From: an uncultured Prevotellaceae bacterium | GTDB taxonomy: Bacteria > Bacteroidota > Bacteroidia > Bacteroidales > Bacteroidaceae | DNA: 59,946 nt | Reading direction: 5' to 3' | NCBI GenBank assembly: GCA_900557555.1 | Contig: USTH01000002.1 | Location: 1-59,946, forward strand | Part shown: one piece after another, positions 27,671 to 36,776 of the stretch | Layout of the letters: each line of letters begins with the position of its first letter | How positions within the stretch are numbered: position 1 is the stretch's first letter | Translations under genes and position numbers: made by a program | The notes under the pieces: generated by a model | Database searches by the model: none | Seen by the model: only the letters and a program-made list of their open reading frames with translations | Told to the model about the DNA's origin: nothing

Positions 27671-28660
27671 ATGGAAAACATAATAGCACCCATAGATAGA
27701 GAGCTTTTAAAGGCAGAACTGACCCCCGAACGCAAATTGCGCCACACCAACAAGAGCAACAACGACATCTATATTGTGACGTGGCAAGATTCACCTAATG
27801 TCGTGCGCGAAATCGGGCGATTGCGTGAAATAGCATTCAGAGAAGCCGGTGGCGGAACAGGCAAAAGCCTTGACCTTGACGACTTTGACACCTGCGAAAC
27901 CCCCTACAAGCAACTCATTGTGTGGAATCCCGAAGAAGAGGAAATCATAGGAGGCTACCGCTACCTGCCTGGCAACGAAGTGACACTCGACGAGAACGGA
28001 CAGCCAAAGCTCGCCACTTCACACCTCTTCAACTTCTCCGACCGCTTCATAAAAGACTACATGCCACAAGCTGTGGAACTCGGACGTTCTTTCGTGACTC
28101 TTGAATACCAGAACACACGGCGCTCTGTAAGCAAAAGCCTTTTTGCCCTCGACAACCTCTGGGATGGACTTGGTGCGCTTACCGTCGTCATGCCAAACGT
28201 GAAATATTTCCTTGGAAAAATGACCATGTACCCCAGCTTCAGCCGCATGGGACGCGACATGATTCTATATTTTCTCAACAAACACTTCGGCGACAAAGAA
28301 AAGCTCATAACAACCAAACACCCCATAATCATAGAAGCCGACCCAGACTATCTGGCATCGCTGTTTACCGAAGACGATTTCAAGGCCGACTACAAACTGC
28401 TAAACACTGAAGTGCGCAAGCTGGGCTACAATATTCCTCCACTGGTCAACGCCTACATGGGACTGAGCCCCACAATGAAGGTATTCGGCACAGCAATCAA
28501 TGATGAGTTTGGAGACGTAGAAGAAACAGGCATTCTCATTGCCGTTGATGAAATTCTGGCAGAAAAGCGTATGCGCCACATCAACTCCTTTGTCAAGGAA
28601 CACCCCGAGACAATAGGTGTGTTGCGAGACGTACTCACTCCACCTCTTATAAAAAGGTAG
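27671..28660 (+). CDS. GNAT N-acyltransferase, GlsB/OlsB-like
   Basis: Protein of 329 residues from ATG 27671 (MENIIAPIDR). A longer frame reaching back to 27599 overlaps the preceding gene and adds unlikely sequence. REIGRLREIAFREAGGGTG and GGYRYLPG are typical of the OlsB-like/hemolysin-fold N-acyltransferases that couple a 3-hydroxyacyl chain to an amino acid. SRMGRDMILYFLNKHFG lies in the C-terminal half. It is 32 bases behind the PlsC-type gene. The product is probably a lipoamino acid of the membrane; glycine is the best guess for this phylum. Confidence 0.8.
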   Translation: MENIIAPIDRELLKAELTPERKLRHTNKSNNDIYIVTWQDSPNVVREIGRLREIAFREAGGGTGKSLDLDDFDTCETPYKQLIVWNPEEEEIIGGYRYLPGNEVTLDENGQPKLATSHLFNFSDRFIKDYMPQAVELGRSFVTLEYQNTRRSVSKSLFALDNLWDGLGALTVVMPNVKYFLGKMTMYPSFSRMGRDMILYFLNKHFGDKEKLITTKHPIIIEADPDYLASLFTEDDFKADYKLLNTEVRKLGYNIPPLVNAYMGLSPTMKVFGTAINDEFGDVEETGILIAVDEILAEKRMRHINSFVKEHPETIGVLRDVLTPPLIKR

Positions 28661-28688
28661 ACAACTCTCGACAATAAAAACCAGCAAA

Positions 28689-29591
28689 ATGTCAGCCTCA
28701 ACACGCCAGCGAACCGTTACCACAGTAACAATGTGGGGAGCCGTAGGAAACCTCGCACTTACAGCATTTAAGCTTGTGGCAGGTATCTGCGGACAGAGTT
28801 CTGCCATGGTGGCAGACGCCATCCACTCGCTCAGCGATCTCGTCAGCGATATCGTGGTAGTTGTGATGGTCAGGGTCAGCAACAAGGCCATTGACAAGAG
28901 CCATGACTATGGTCACGGCAAATATGAAACTCTTGCTACAACAATCATAGCTATAATGCTGCTCATTGTGGGCTGTGAACTGACAATATCAGGGTTCGGA
29001 AAAATCCATCAGGCAATGCAAGGCATACCGCAACCCACACCACACCCCATTGCGCTCATTGCCGCACTGTTTTCCATTCTTACAAAGGAATTTCTGTACC
29101 AGTGGACCAATCGAGTGGGTACGAGAATCAACAGCCCCGCCATGATTTCAAACGCATGGCACCACCGCACCGACGCCCTGTCATCAGTCGCCTCAGCAAT
29201 CGGCATTGGCGGCGCTATCCTGCTCGGTGGTCAATGGACAGTGCTCGACCCTATCATCTGCTGCATCATAAGTGTCTTTATAGTCATCGTAGCCATAAGA
29301 ATGATTTCACCTGCCATCCATGAATTGACAGAGGGGTCGTTGTCTGACGACACAGAACAACAGATTGTAAACGACATCATGTCGATAAAAGGTATAGAAG
29401 ATGTACACGATCTCAAGACCCGCCGCAACGGCACCTGCATCATTCTTAGTGCCCACATCGTAGTCTCCCCAACCATGACAGTGGAAAAAGCACACCAAAT
29501 TACAGTAGAGGCCGAAGAAGCACTACGCAGCGACTTCGGACAGAATACACTGATTTCACTGCACGTTGAGCCTAACAAGAAAGCACGGTAA
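28689..29591 (+). CDS. Cation diffusion facilitator (metal efflux)
   Basis: Inner-membrane efflux protein of 300 residues with about six helices and a cytoplasmic C-terminal domain. Metal-site signatures are VADAIHSLSDLVSDI (helix 2) and HHRTDALSSVASAIG (helix 5), each with the paired Asp/His. KSHDYGHGKYET in the first loop is conserved in the family. It exports zinc, iron or manganese for proton; the specific metal cannot be read. It starts 28 bases after the GNAT gene and is probably in the same operon. Confidence 0.93.
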   Translation: MSASTRQRTVTTVTMWGAVGNLALTAFKLVAGICGQSSAMVADAIHSLSDLVSDIVVVVMVRVSNKAIDKSHDYGHGKYETLATTIIAIMLLIVGCELTISGFGKIHQAMQGIPQPTPHPIALIAALFSILTKEFLYQWTNRVGTRINSPAMISNAWHHRTDALSSVASAIGIGGAILLGGQWTVLDPIICCIISVFIVIVAIRMISPAIHELTEGSLSDDTEQQIVNDIMSIKGIEDVHDLKTRRNGTCIILSAHIVVSPTMTVEKAHQITVEAEEALRSDFGQNTLISLHVEPNKKAR

Positions 29592-29628
29592 CCTCCACAG
29601 GACTCCACAGGACAAAAACAGATCGCAC

Positions 29629-30393
29629 ATGACAATCGACCCGCCACACGACCCCATGGGGCAAGCCGTGCTCGACCACCAACAAGGCAAGCCGACCAAA
29701 AAGCTAAGAGTGCTGTCGTCAATGTTTGACGAAGACGAGATGCCCGTCTCACACCTTTTTCGTACATACAGCGAGATGCCTCGACTTGAGCAATTAGCTC
29801 TCGACCTATGCAAGGGAAAGGTTCTTGACGTCGGCGCATGTGCAGGTTGCCATACTTTGCACCTTCAGGAAAAAGGATTCAACGTAACCGCTATCGACAT
29901 TTCACCACTCTCTGTGGAAACCATGAAACTGCGCGGCATCAGGCAAGTGATGCTTGCCGATATGTTTGAAGACAATATCGGCAACAATTATGACACCATC
30001 CTTCTTCTTATGAATGGCACAAGCATAGCCGGCACTCTCGACCGCCTTCCTCTTTTTTTTAACAAACTCAAAACAATGCTTGCGCCCGACGGCCAGATAT
30101 TGCTTGACTCCACCGACATACGGTATATCTATGAAGATGAAAACGGCAACTTCGACTACGATGGCACAAAATACTACGGACAAGTGGACTACCGCATGCA
30201 ATACGGCCACACCAAAGGCCGACGTTTCGACTGCCTCTACGTTGACCCCGCCACCATGCAGAGATGCGCCACCGCCACTGGCTTCAACTCAGAAATTCTG
30301 GAACAAAACGACGAGTACGCATATCTCATGAGGCTTACCCCCTTACCCCATGCCTGCACTAACAATGAACCCAAATCGGTCATTAGGTCGTAA
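29629..30393 (+). CDS. Class I SAM-dependent methyltransferase
   Basis: Protein of 254 residues from ATG 29629 (MTIDPPHDPM). A frame reaching 29566 overlaps the cation efflux gene and is unlikely. The SAM motif VLDVGACAGCHTLHL (about 85-99) and TAIDISPLSVETMK with its acidic Asp are clear. The substrate is unknown. The last ten or so codons (EPKSVIRS and stop) fall inside the palindrome copy C1, so the repeat has supplied the C terminus. Confidence 0.85.
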   Translation: MTIDPPHDPMGQAVLDHQQGKPTKKLRVLSSMFDEDEMPVSHLFRTYSEMPRLEQLALDLCKGKVLDVGACAGCHTLHLQEKGFNVTAIDISPLSVETMKLRGIRQVMLADMFEDNIGNNYDTILLLMNGTSIAGTLDRLPLFFNKLKTMLAPDGQILLDSTDIRYIYEDENGNFDYDGTKYYGQVDYRMQYGHTKGRRFDCLYVDPATMQRCATATGFNSEILEQNDEYAYLMRLTPLPHACTNNEPKSVIRS

Positions 30394-30410
30394 ATGACAT
30401 TTTTCGTTAC
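30368..30410 (+). repeat. Dispersed palindrome family, copy C1
   Basis: Begins AACCCAAATCGGTCATTAGG and continues through TCGTAAATGACAT. It matches the right arm of copy B (minus strand, 18657-18625) for about 33 bases without a change. It overlaps the end of the methyltransferase gene. Confidence 0.75.
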
Positions 30411-30679
30411 TTCTTATTGCCTTTTGTTTTTATAAGGCATCTGTAGCTTGTTTTTAACTCAAAATAGCCCGCTATTATTCCCTAAAAAAACAAGCAACAT
30501 CTGCTCTTCTAAAAACAGTATCCAATAAGTCCTAACGCACGAATTGGGATGAAATGCCTGTGTAGCCAAACACAGGGCATAGCCAAGAAGCAAATGGTGC
30601 ATACGCACCTTTGGCAAAACATAAGAAAATCAGGCTTTTTACTCCGTATGAAATATACATGGGTGAGACAATGTTGCTG
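30394..30679. other. Convergent intergenic region
   Basis: It lies between the methyltransferase (plus) and the metallo-beta-lactamase protein (minus). It contains palindrome copies C1 (end) and C2 and an A/T-rich centre. No gene is seen. Confidence 0.5.
30521..30553 (-). repeat. Dispersed palindrome family, copy C2
   Basis: Read on the minus strand it begins TTCATCCCAATTCGTGCGTT and ends AGGACTTATTGGA, almost the same as copy D. Two bases of the core differ (GTGCGTTAG for GGTCGTTAG). Confidence 0.65.
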
Positions 30680-31516
30680 TCAGCCAATCTTCACCACATC
30701 AAGGTCATCGGGAACAACAATTCCACCATCGAAATATTGCCGCGCCTCGGCAGTATAAGCCCCACGGCGCTTAGCAAGCGTAGCGTCCTCTGTGTGATAG
30801 AGCAGGAGATTGCCGACATTAAGCGACTGAGCAAGCTGGGCGGCGTCCTTTACCGTAGAATGGTATTTCTCATAAGGATGAAAACGGTCGCGGTCAGCAT
30901 AAAGGCAAAATGATTCACACATGAGCCAATCTGCATTTTCCGCATAACGACGACAAGACTCCTGATACGGCTCGTCACCCAGACATGTCAAGACCTTTCC
31001 GCTCGGCAACAAAGCTCGGAAACCATATTGTTTCTCTTTGTCAGAGTGAATGTCAAAGAACTGCAGCTGAAGGTCACCCAACTGCAACGCTTCACCGTCT
31101 CTGACCTCTCGAAATAGTACTTGTCGGCCTACAAAGGAATAGTCCTTCTTCGAAAGCATCAACTCAGCCATAGCACCAAGCACATGAAGCACACGCCCAT
31201 GACCATAAATGGAAAGTGGCTTCTGACAGCCACCGTCCTTCACCATGTTTATTACTTTCCTCATCAGCCATATTGCCCCCATTATGTGGTCTGTGTGGGC
31301 ATGGGTAATAAACATATTCTGTATGCTGCTAACAGCTATGCCGGCTTTCTCCAACTGCGAAAGAATGCCGTTTCCTCCACCCGAATCAACCATAAAGAGC
31401 GTTTGCGGTGTTTTAAGTACAAAGCACGTATTAAAACACTTCGTCACTAAGGCGTTGCCTGTGCCAAGCATCGTTATGGAAGCATCACTATCTGCACATT
31501 TTATTTCTGTAATCAT
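30680..31516 (-). CDS. MBL-fold metallohydrolase
   Basis: Cytoplasmic protein of 278 residues of the RNase Z-like branch. The metal motif is complete: His72, His74, Asp76, His77 in THAHTDH. MLGTGNA near the N terminus and LLYHTEDA at the C terminus are RNase Z/arylsulfatase-like. The substrate is not certain; it may act on RNA 3' ends or on a small phosphodiester. Its start overlaps the DUF1294 stop by four bases. Confidence 0.85.
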   Translation of the reverse strand: MITEIKCADSDASITMLGTGNALVTKCFNTCFVLKTPQTLFMVDSGGGNGILSQLEKAGIAVSSIQNMFITHAHTDHIMGAIWLMRKVINMVKDGGCQKPLSIYGHGRVLHVLGAMAELMLSKKDYSFVGRQVLFREVRDGEALQLGDLQLQFFDIHSDKEKQYGFRALLPSGKVLTCLGDEPYQESCRRYAENADWLMCESFCLYADRDRFHPYEKYHSTVKDAAQLAQSLNVGNLLLYHTEDATLAKRRGAYTAEARQYFDGGIVVPDDLDVVKIG

Positions 31517-31794
31517 ACTTTAAGGAACCATTCTGCAACCAGATATGCAACCAACAAAACGTGAAGGATTGCTACTACCGGAATAACATATCTGAAAGCC
31601 TTCTTCTGGGTTTTGTGATGAAAAAGGCTCATTGCCATCAACGCCCCAACGGCACCACCTATAATGGCAATAACAAACAGGGTCGTTTCTGAAATGCGCC
31701 ACCTGCCGTGTGCAGCCTTGGCTTTGTCAATACCATACAGGCAGAAAGCCACGACATTAAGCAGTAATATGCCATAAAATGCAAAAAAGCACAT
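31513..31794 (-). CDS. DUF1294 membrane protein
   Basis: Protein of 93 residues with three hydrophobic segments. It has the DUF1294 hallmarks DKAKAAHGRWRISE and GGAVGALMAMSLFHHKTQKKAF. Function unknown. Its stop overlaps the start of the MBL gene, suggesting joint translation. Confidence 0.85.
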   Translation of the reverse strand: MCFFAFYGILLLNVVAFCLYGIDKAKAAHGRWRISETTLFVIAIIGGAVGALMAMSLFHHKTQKKAFRYVIPVVAILHVLLVAYLVAEWFLKV

Positions 31795-31869
31795 CAGTCA
31801 AAACAATTTTTATTTTTAAAGTTCACACTTACCTCGCATGCAACAGCGTGACCCGACTAAATACAGCTG

Positions 31870-32211
31870 CTAACGAGACTGGGTGTAACCCAACGACTTC
31901 AGCAACTCTACCACACGCAGACGGACATCGCCCTGCAAGATGATTTCACCACCCTTGACAGCTCCGCCTATGCCCAGTTTTGACTTAAGCACTCTGCCCA
32001 ATGCAGACAAGTCATCCTCTGGACCTTGAAAACCTGCAACAATAGTTGCTGTCTTGCCGCCACGCCCAGCACGTTCGAAGCGCACACGCAACTTCTGCTG
32101 CTTGGCAGGCAATGTTTCTGCCTCGTCAGGCTCTGCCACAGAATATTCAAAGTCGGGATTAGTCGAATAGACTATACCAATCTTTGATTTCCAGTCGTTG
32201 TTAACGGCCAT
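31870..32211 (-). CDS. SUI1/eIF1-family translation factor YciH
   Basis: Small cytoplasmic protein of 113 residues from ATG 32211. A TTG three codons upstream is less likely. KLRVRFERAGRGGKTATIVAGF and LGIGGAVKGGEIILQGD are the SUI1 fold signatures. In bacteria this family tunes initiation fidelity. It lies 39 bases downstream of ftsZ and so may ride on the division transcript. Confidence 0.92.
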   Translation of the reverse strand: MAVNNDWKSKIGIVYSTNPDFEYSVAEPDEAETLPAKQQKLRVRFERAGRGGKTATIVAGFQGPEDDLSALGRVLKSKLGIGGAVKGGEIILQGDVRLRVVELLKSLGYTQSR

Positions 32212-32250
32212 ATTGCACAATGAATATCATGTGTCCGTACACAGCCATCA

Positions 32251-33543
32251 TCAGAATATGATGACATTTGAATCCTGAGCACCAGACTGGGCAGGCTTGA
32301 TAGCCATGGTGAGACTATTGATGCTTCGCAGAATATCATTGGTGCGCTTATAAGTAGGCGTTGTCTCCACCATTGATATAATCTCATCGTTGTCAAGGCT
32401 TTCAGAAGAGAATTTATAAACCCTGTATGAGTGGCGTGCACGGTTGGCATCGGTATCGTCATAATATTTGCCACGGCGTTCATCAAGTTCCTGACGGCGC
32501 ATTTCATCTTCCTCCGAGAGAGGTTCCTTATGATTGCCCGTCACATCTCCTATCACGTCGTTAAGCATAAAGCCTGTAGCAAGGATTGTCACCTTCACCT
32601 TCTTGCCCAGACTCTCATCATTGGCTATTCCGAACTTAGTCTCAACATCTGAATCGAAACGGCTCATGAAATCATGTATCTCGTTCATTTCGTCCATCAT
32701 CAGCGACTCACCCTCGTTGCTCTTACAGAACGTGATATTGAGAAGCAGACGTTTGGAACGGTAGATGTCAGAATTGTTGAGCAAGGGCGAATGAAGTGCA
32801 TTCTGTATGGCTTGGCTCACACGGTTGTCACCGTCCCCATAGCCAGTACTCATGATAGCTACACCACCGTCCTTCATCACGGTACACACATCTCGGAAGT
32901 CGAGATTGACGATGCCGTGAACAGTTATAATCTCAGCTATGCTTTTAGCGGCCACGCTTAACGTATCGTCAGCCTTGCCGAAAGCATCAAACACAGGCAG
33001 GTTGGGATAGATTTCACGCAAGCGCTCATTATTGACCACCAAAAGAGCATCGACATACTTCGACATTTCGTCTACACCATCAAGAGCCTTGTCAATCTTT
33101 CTGATACCCTCAAATTTGAAAGGAATTGTCACGATGCCCACCGTAAGGATGCCCATCTTGCGGGCCTCACGTGCAATCACCGGGGCAGCTCCAGTTCCAG
33201 TGCCACCACCCATGCCTGCCGTGATAAACGCCATCTTTGTGCCGTCATCAAGCATTCGGCGGATGTCTTCGAGACTGTCTTCAGCGGCCTTGCGTGCACG
33301 CTCTGGTCGGTTGCCGGCACCAAGGCCCTCTGCACCAAGTTGCAGCCGAGTGGGCACAGGGCTGTCGCTCAGCGCCTGACTGTCAGTATTGCACACCACG
33401 AAACTGACGTCATGTATTCCTTCATTATACATGTGTTTAACGGCATTGCCGCCACCTCCGCCGACACCAATCACCTTGATAATGCAAGGCTTCTGTTTCG
33501 GCATTGCAAAGTTCAACACATCTCCTTCTTTTCTTTCTTGCAT
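32251..33543 (-). CDS. ftsZ: Cell division protein FtsZ (canonical copy)
   Basis: Tubulin-like GTPase that forms the Z ring. It has 430 residues. The G-box IKVIGVGGGGGNAV, the tubulin signature GGGTGTG (112-118) and the T7 loop NLDFRDV (Asp215, Asp218) are all present, so it should polymerise. The C-terminal linker is charged (EEDEMRRQELDERRGKYY) and the end ISMVETTPTYKR then SNVIIF is the form of Bacteroidales FtsZ as I recall it. It follows the paralogue at 33559 by only 15 bases. Confidence 0.95.
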   Translation of the reverse strand: MQERKEGDVLNFAMPKQKPCIIKVIGVGGGGGNAVKHMYNEGIHDVSFVVCNTDSQALSDSPVPTRLQLGAEGLGAGNRPERARKAAEDSLEDIRRMLDDGTKMAFITAGMGGGTGTGAAPVIAREARKMGILTVGIVTIPFKFEGIRKIDKALDGVDEMSKYVDALLVVNNERLREIYPNLPVFDAFGKADDTLSVAAKSIAEIITVHGIVNLDFRDVCTVMKDGGVAIMSTGYGDGDNRVSQAIQNALHSPLLNNSDIYRSKRLLLNITFCKSNEGESLMMDEMNEIHDFMSRFDSDVETKFGIANDESLGKKVKVTILATGFMLNDVIGDVTGNHKEPLSEEDEMRRQELDERRGKYYDDTDANRARHSYRVYKFSSESLDNDEIISMVETTPTYKRTNDILRSINSLTMAIKPAQSGAQDSNVIIF

Positions 33544-33558
33544 ATTATCTGTTGTTTT

Positions 33559-34884
33559 TTATTCCATTTGGTTTTGCCCGTCCCCCCGCACAGCCAAGCC
33601 GTCATTAAATATAATGCTTTGTCGGGGAGTCTGGTCAATGTTGTCGTCTCTTTGTTTTGCCAAGTCAAACTTCATGCGCAGGCTGCCCACCATACGTGAA
33701 GACCTGGTATATGTTGGCGATGTTTCTATTGCACTTATAACGCTGTCGTCATCAAGTTCGTCGGCATTAAATTCGTAGATATTCCATCTGAATGTAGTGT
33801 CCACACCGCCATAGAAATGGTCAAACAAGGCCTTAAGACGTTGGCCCTGAGTTATTCTATACATGCCGTCACCATAGATATCGATATCATCGGGTTCGTC
33901 TTCAATGCCGAAACCCGATGCCAAGATGGTCACCTTTATCTGTTTGCCAAGACTGTCGTCATAGCCAATGGCATGTTTGCAATCTATATGGGTGTCAAAG
34001 CGCTGCATAAATGCTGTTATCTCATTGAGTTCCGTCATCATTAGCGGTTCTCCACTGTCAGCATTACTGCTGGTGAAGATTGTCATGAGTAATCGCTTTG
34101 AGTTATAGATATTGTTATTGTTAAGAAGCGGAGTATTGAGAGCCGCATCAATGGCGTGGTTCAGACGATCTACACCCTCGGCATACGCCGTGGTGATGAC
34201 TGCCACTCCGCCGTCGTTCAGCACGGTCTTGACATCGGCGAAATCTGGGTTTAGTTCTCCGTGCACCTTAATGATGTCAACAATACTCTTGGCTGCAACG
34301 CTCAGTGTGTCGTCTGCACGCATAAAGGCCTCTATTGCCGTCTTGGTGGGATATACCTGGAAGAGTCTCTCGTTATTAATAACCATCAGAGAGTCAACGT
34401 TTTGCGTCATCTCCTCCAGACCAAGCAGAGCCTTGTCAATGCGATTCATGCCCTCATAGCGGAACGGAATGGTGACTATGCCTACCGTTAGAATTCCCAT
34501 CTCCTTTGCCACGCGGGCAATAACGGGAGCACCGCCTGTACCTGTACCACCACCAAGTCCTGTGGTTATAAACACCATCTTGGTACCATCACCAAGAACT
34601 TCACGTATCTCGTCTATACTGTTTTCAGTCGCCAACCGCCCTTTTTGCGGGTCTCCACCCACGCCAAGACCATCGCTGCCAAGTTGCAGGCGTCTTTCAA
34701 CGGGTGAATGGCTCAGGGCATCTGCATCGGTGTTGCACACGGCAAAGGTGACATCTGGGAATCCCTGCTCATACATGTGCTTGACAGCATTGCAGCCGCC
34801 ACCACCAACACCAATCACCTTGATGATGTTGTGCTTGCGCCTGTCAAAACCTTGAAATCCTATCAAAGCACTATCTTCCGCCAT
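33559..34884 (-). CDS. Second FtsZ paralogue
   Basis: A complete FtsZ of 441 residues directly upstream of the canonical one and on the same transcript. It has IKVIGVGGGGCNAV (a Cys in place of one Gly), GGGTGTG (111-117, followed by GAP rather than AAP) and the T7 loop NPDFADV (Asp214, Asp217). The GTP-binding and catalytic residues are kept. Its linker lacks the charged Glu/Arg block of the other copy, and the end differs: QSIIF is followed by 15 extra residues to GQNQME. Roughly half of the aligned residues match the canonical copy (by eye). A duplicated, diverged ftsZ with unknown role. Confidence 0.93.
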   Translation of the reverse strand: MAEDSALIGFQGFDRRKHNIIKVIGVGGGGCNAVKHMYEQGFPDVTFAVCNTDADALSHSPVERRLQLGSDGLGVGGDPQKGRLATENSIDEIREVLGDGTKMVFITTGLGGGTGTGGAPVIARVAKEMGILTVGIVTIPFRYEGMNRIDKALLGLEEMTQNVDSLMVINNERLFQVYPTKTAIEAFMRADDTLSVAAKSIVDIIKVHGELNPDFADVKTVLNDGGVAVITTAYAEGVDRLNHAIDAALNTPLLNNNNIYNSKRLLMTIFTSSNADSGEPLMMTELNEITAFMQRFDTHIDCKHAIGYDDSLGKQIKVTILASGFGIEDEPDDIDIYGDGMYRITQGQRLKALFDHFYGGVDTTFRWNIYEFNADELDDDSVISAIETSPTYTRSSRMVGSLRMKFDLAKQRDDNIDQTPRQSIIFNDGLAVRGDGQNQME

Positions 34885-34941
34885 AATCCCCTATTGTTTA
34901 TTGTAAGAATAACGCCATTACCGAAGCTCTCGTTGATACTG

Positions 34942-35391
34942 TCAGGACAGCAGTTTCTTGACAATGTCAGAGATTGCACGCCCTTCGGCCTTGCCGGCAA
35001 GCTGTTTTGAGGCCACTCCCATCACCTTGCCCATATCTTTCATGCTGGCAGCTCCGGTTTGGGCTATTATACCCTTGACAATTTCTTCAAGTTCTTCTGC
35101 CGACAGCTGTTTGGGAAGATACTCCTCAATAACCGCCACTTGTGCGGCTTCCTCTGCGGCAAGATCCTCCCTACCCTTACCACTATAGAGAGCAGCGGTG
35201 TCCTTGCCCTGCTTAGCCAGCTTGGCGAGAATTTTCAATGCCACGTCATCGCTCAGCTCATCACCAGCACCTGGAGCGGTCTTCGCTTCAATGAAATACT
35301 TCTTTATGTTACGCAATGCCTCAAGGCGCACCTTATCCTTCGCCTTCATTGCGGCTACGATATCTTTGCTTACTTTATCAAAAAGACTCAT
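34942..35391 (-). CDS. GatB/YqeY domain protein
   Basis: Protein of 149 residues from ATG 35391 (MSLFDKVSKD). The fold matches the C-terminal tRNA-binding part of GatB: LEALRNIKKYFIEAK, EYLPKQLSAEELEEIVK and MKDMGKVMGVASKQLAGKAEG. Its cellular role is not defined. It is inserted between ftsA and the two ftsZ genes. Confidence 0.92.
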   Translation of the reverse strand: MSLFDKVSKDIVAAMKAKDKVRLEALRNIKKYFIEAKTAPGAGDELSDDVALKILAKLAKQGKDTAALYSGKGREDLAAEEAAQVAVIEEYLPKQLSAEELEEIVKGIIAQTGAASMKDMGKVMGVASKQLAGKAEGRAISDIVKKLLS

Positions 35392-35420
35392 AATGTTATT
35401 GTTTTTCAAAATGAACTACA

Positions 35421-36770
35421 CTATTCCTCCGTGATTTTCTTGACTCCCTCCGTAAAACCTTGTACGCATCTTTTCCAGAACCCCCGCTTGTGGATCTTTA
35501 CCCCCTCTGTCGTTGTCTCTGGGTTAGCCGGCTCCTCTGCCACTGGTGTTTCAGAGGAGTCAGCAGGCTCTGGGGCAAAGATATCGGTATTCACATCAAT
35601 ATCCGCTGTGCAGTTCTGGTTGGCTCCCGCTATCAGTCCCAAAGCAGCAATGTAGCGTATCTCACTGTTCTTGATACCAGGAGGCAGTATATAGTTTGCC
35701 GACTGCGAATTCTTACGGATGGTCACCTTGTCTATGCCCACCACTTCTTTGAATACGCTGGCAATATTGGTCATATTGGAACCGCCACCAGTAAGGAAAG
35801 CTCCTGCAATGAGGCTGTCGCGCGCATATTTCGATTCGTTAATCTGCTGCTTCACATTCACAAGAATCTCGGTAAGGCGAGCATCAATAACTGCGCTAAG
35901 TGTCTTGCGTTTGATTTCAATGCCGTCAGAAGTCGTCTTGACAACAGCCTCGCCTTCCTCCTCCGAGAATGAGGCATAGGGCTCGCCAAACTTGCTCACC
36001 TTAAGCTCTTCGGCTTCATCGTGTTCCATCTGCAGGGTCATGATGTCTTTCGTGATGTTTTCACTGCCTAACGGAATAACAGAGAGGAAACGCAGCAATT
36101 TGGACTTATAAATGGATACGGTGGTGGTGTCTGCCCCTATGTCTACAAGCAGACAGCCCGAGTTCTTCTGGGCTTCGTTAAGCAATTGGTCTGCCACCAC
36201 AAGCGGCGTGAGCTTGTATTCTACCACCCCTATGCCGTTGACGTTCTGAAAGCAGTTCTCAATGAAGTTGCGCAGTTTAGACTTGGCAATAATGTTCAGA
36301 TAGCGTCCCTCTATGTTGTTGCCCATCACACCTACGGCATCAAGCAACTTTTGGATACCCACGGCATACTCTTGAGGAATAACATCGAGAATGCTCTGAC
36401 CCTCATATGTGATATTTGTGTTTTCGTCGTTTAAATTGTCTATGTCCTCCTTCAAAATCTTGTGTTCCTCCTCGTCAAAGCTCCGTCTCACTTCGTTGTG
36501 TACGGTGTGTATGCCCTGTCCGGAGTAGCTCACATACACTTGGGTTATCTTCTTCTGAAGTTCCTCCTCAAGTTTGGCCTTGATGCCCTGTATGCAGGTA
36601 GCCGCAAGGTCTGCATTGTTTATTATGCCCTTGCGCATAAAAGGCGTTGCGTTTTGCTGCACGTGAGCCTTGATCTCAATCTTGCCGTCAAGCCGCTTTG
36701 TGCCGGCCACTCCCACAACCTTCGACGAGCCCAACTCGATAGCGATGATATTTAACTCTTCTGTTGCCAT
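35421..36770 (-). CDS. ftsA: Cell division protein FtsA
   Basis: Actin-like protein that tethers FtsZ to the membrane and recruits later division proteins. It has 449 residues. The nucleotide motifs are IAIELGSSKVVGV near the N terminus, LLVDIGADTTTVS, and FLTGGGSNMTNI. The C-terminal amphipathic membrane helix is GFWKRCVQGFTEGVKKI. It starts six bases after ftsQ and precedes yqeY. Confidence 0.95.
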   Translation of the reverse strand: MATEELNIIAIELGSSKVVGVAGTKRLDGKIEIKAHVQQNATPFMRKGIINNADLAATCIQGIKAKLEEELQKKITQVYVSYSGQGIHTVHNEVRRSFDEEEHKILKEDIDNLNDENTNITYEGQSILDVIPQEYAVGIQKLLDAVGVMGNNIEGRYLNIIAKSKLRNFIENCFQNVNGIGVVEYKLTPLVVADQLLNEAQKNSGCLLVDIGADTTTVSIYKSKLLRFLSVIPLGSENITKDIMTLQMEHDEAEELKVSKFGEPYASFSEEEGEAVVKTTSDGIEIKRKTLSAVIDARLTEILVNVKQQINESKYARDSLIAGAFLTGGGSNMTNIASVFKEVVGIDKVTIRKNSQSANYILPPGIKNSEIRYIAALGLIAGANQNCTADIDVNTDIFAPEPADSSETPVAEEPANPETTTEGVKIHKRGFWKRCVQGFTEGVKKITEE

Positions 36771-36776
36771 ATATTA

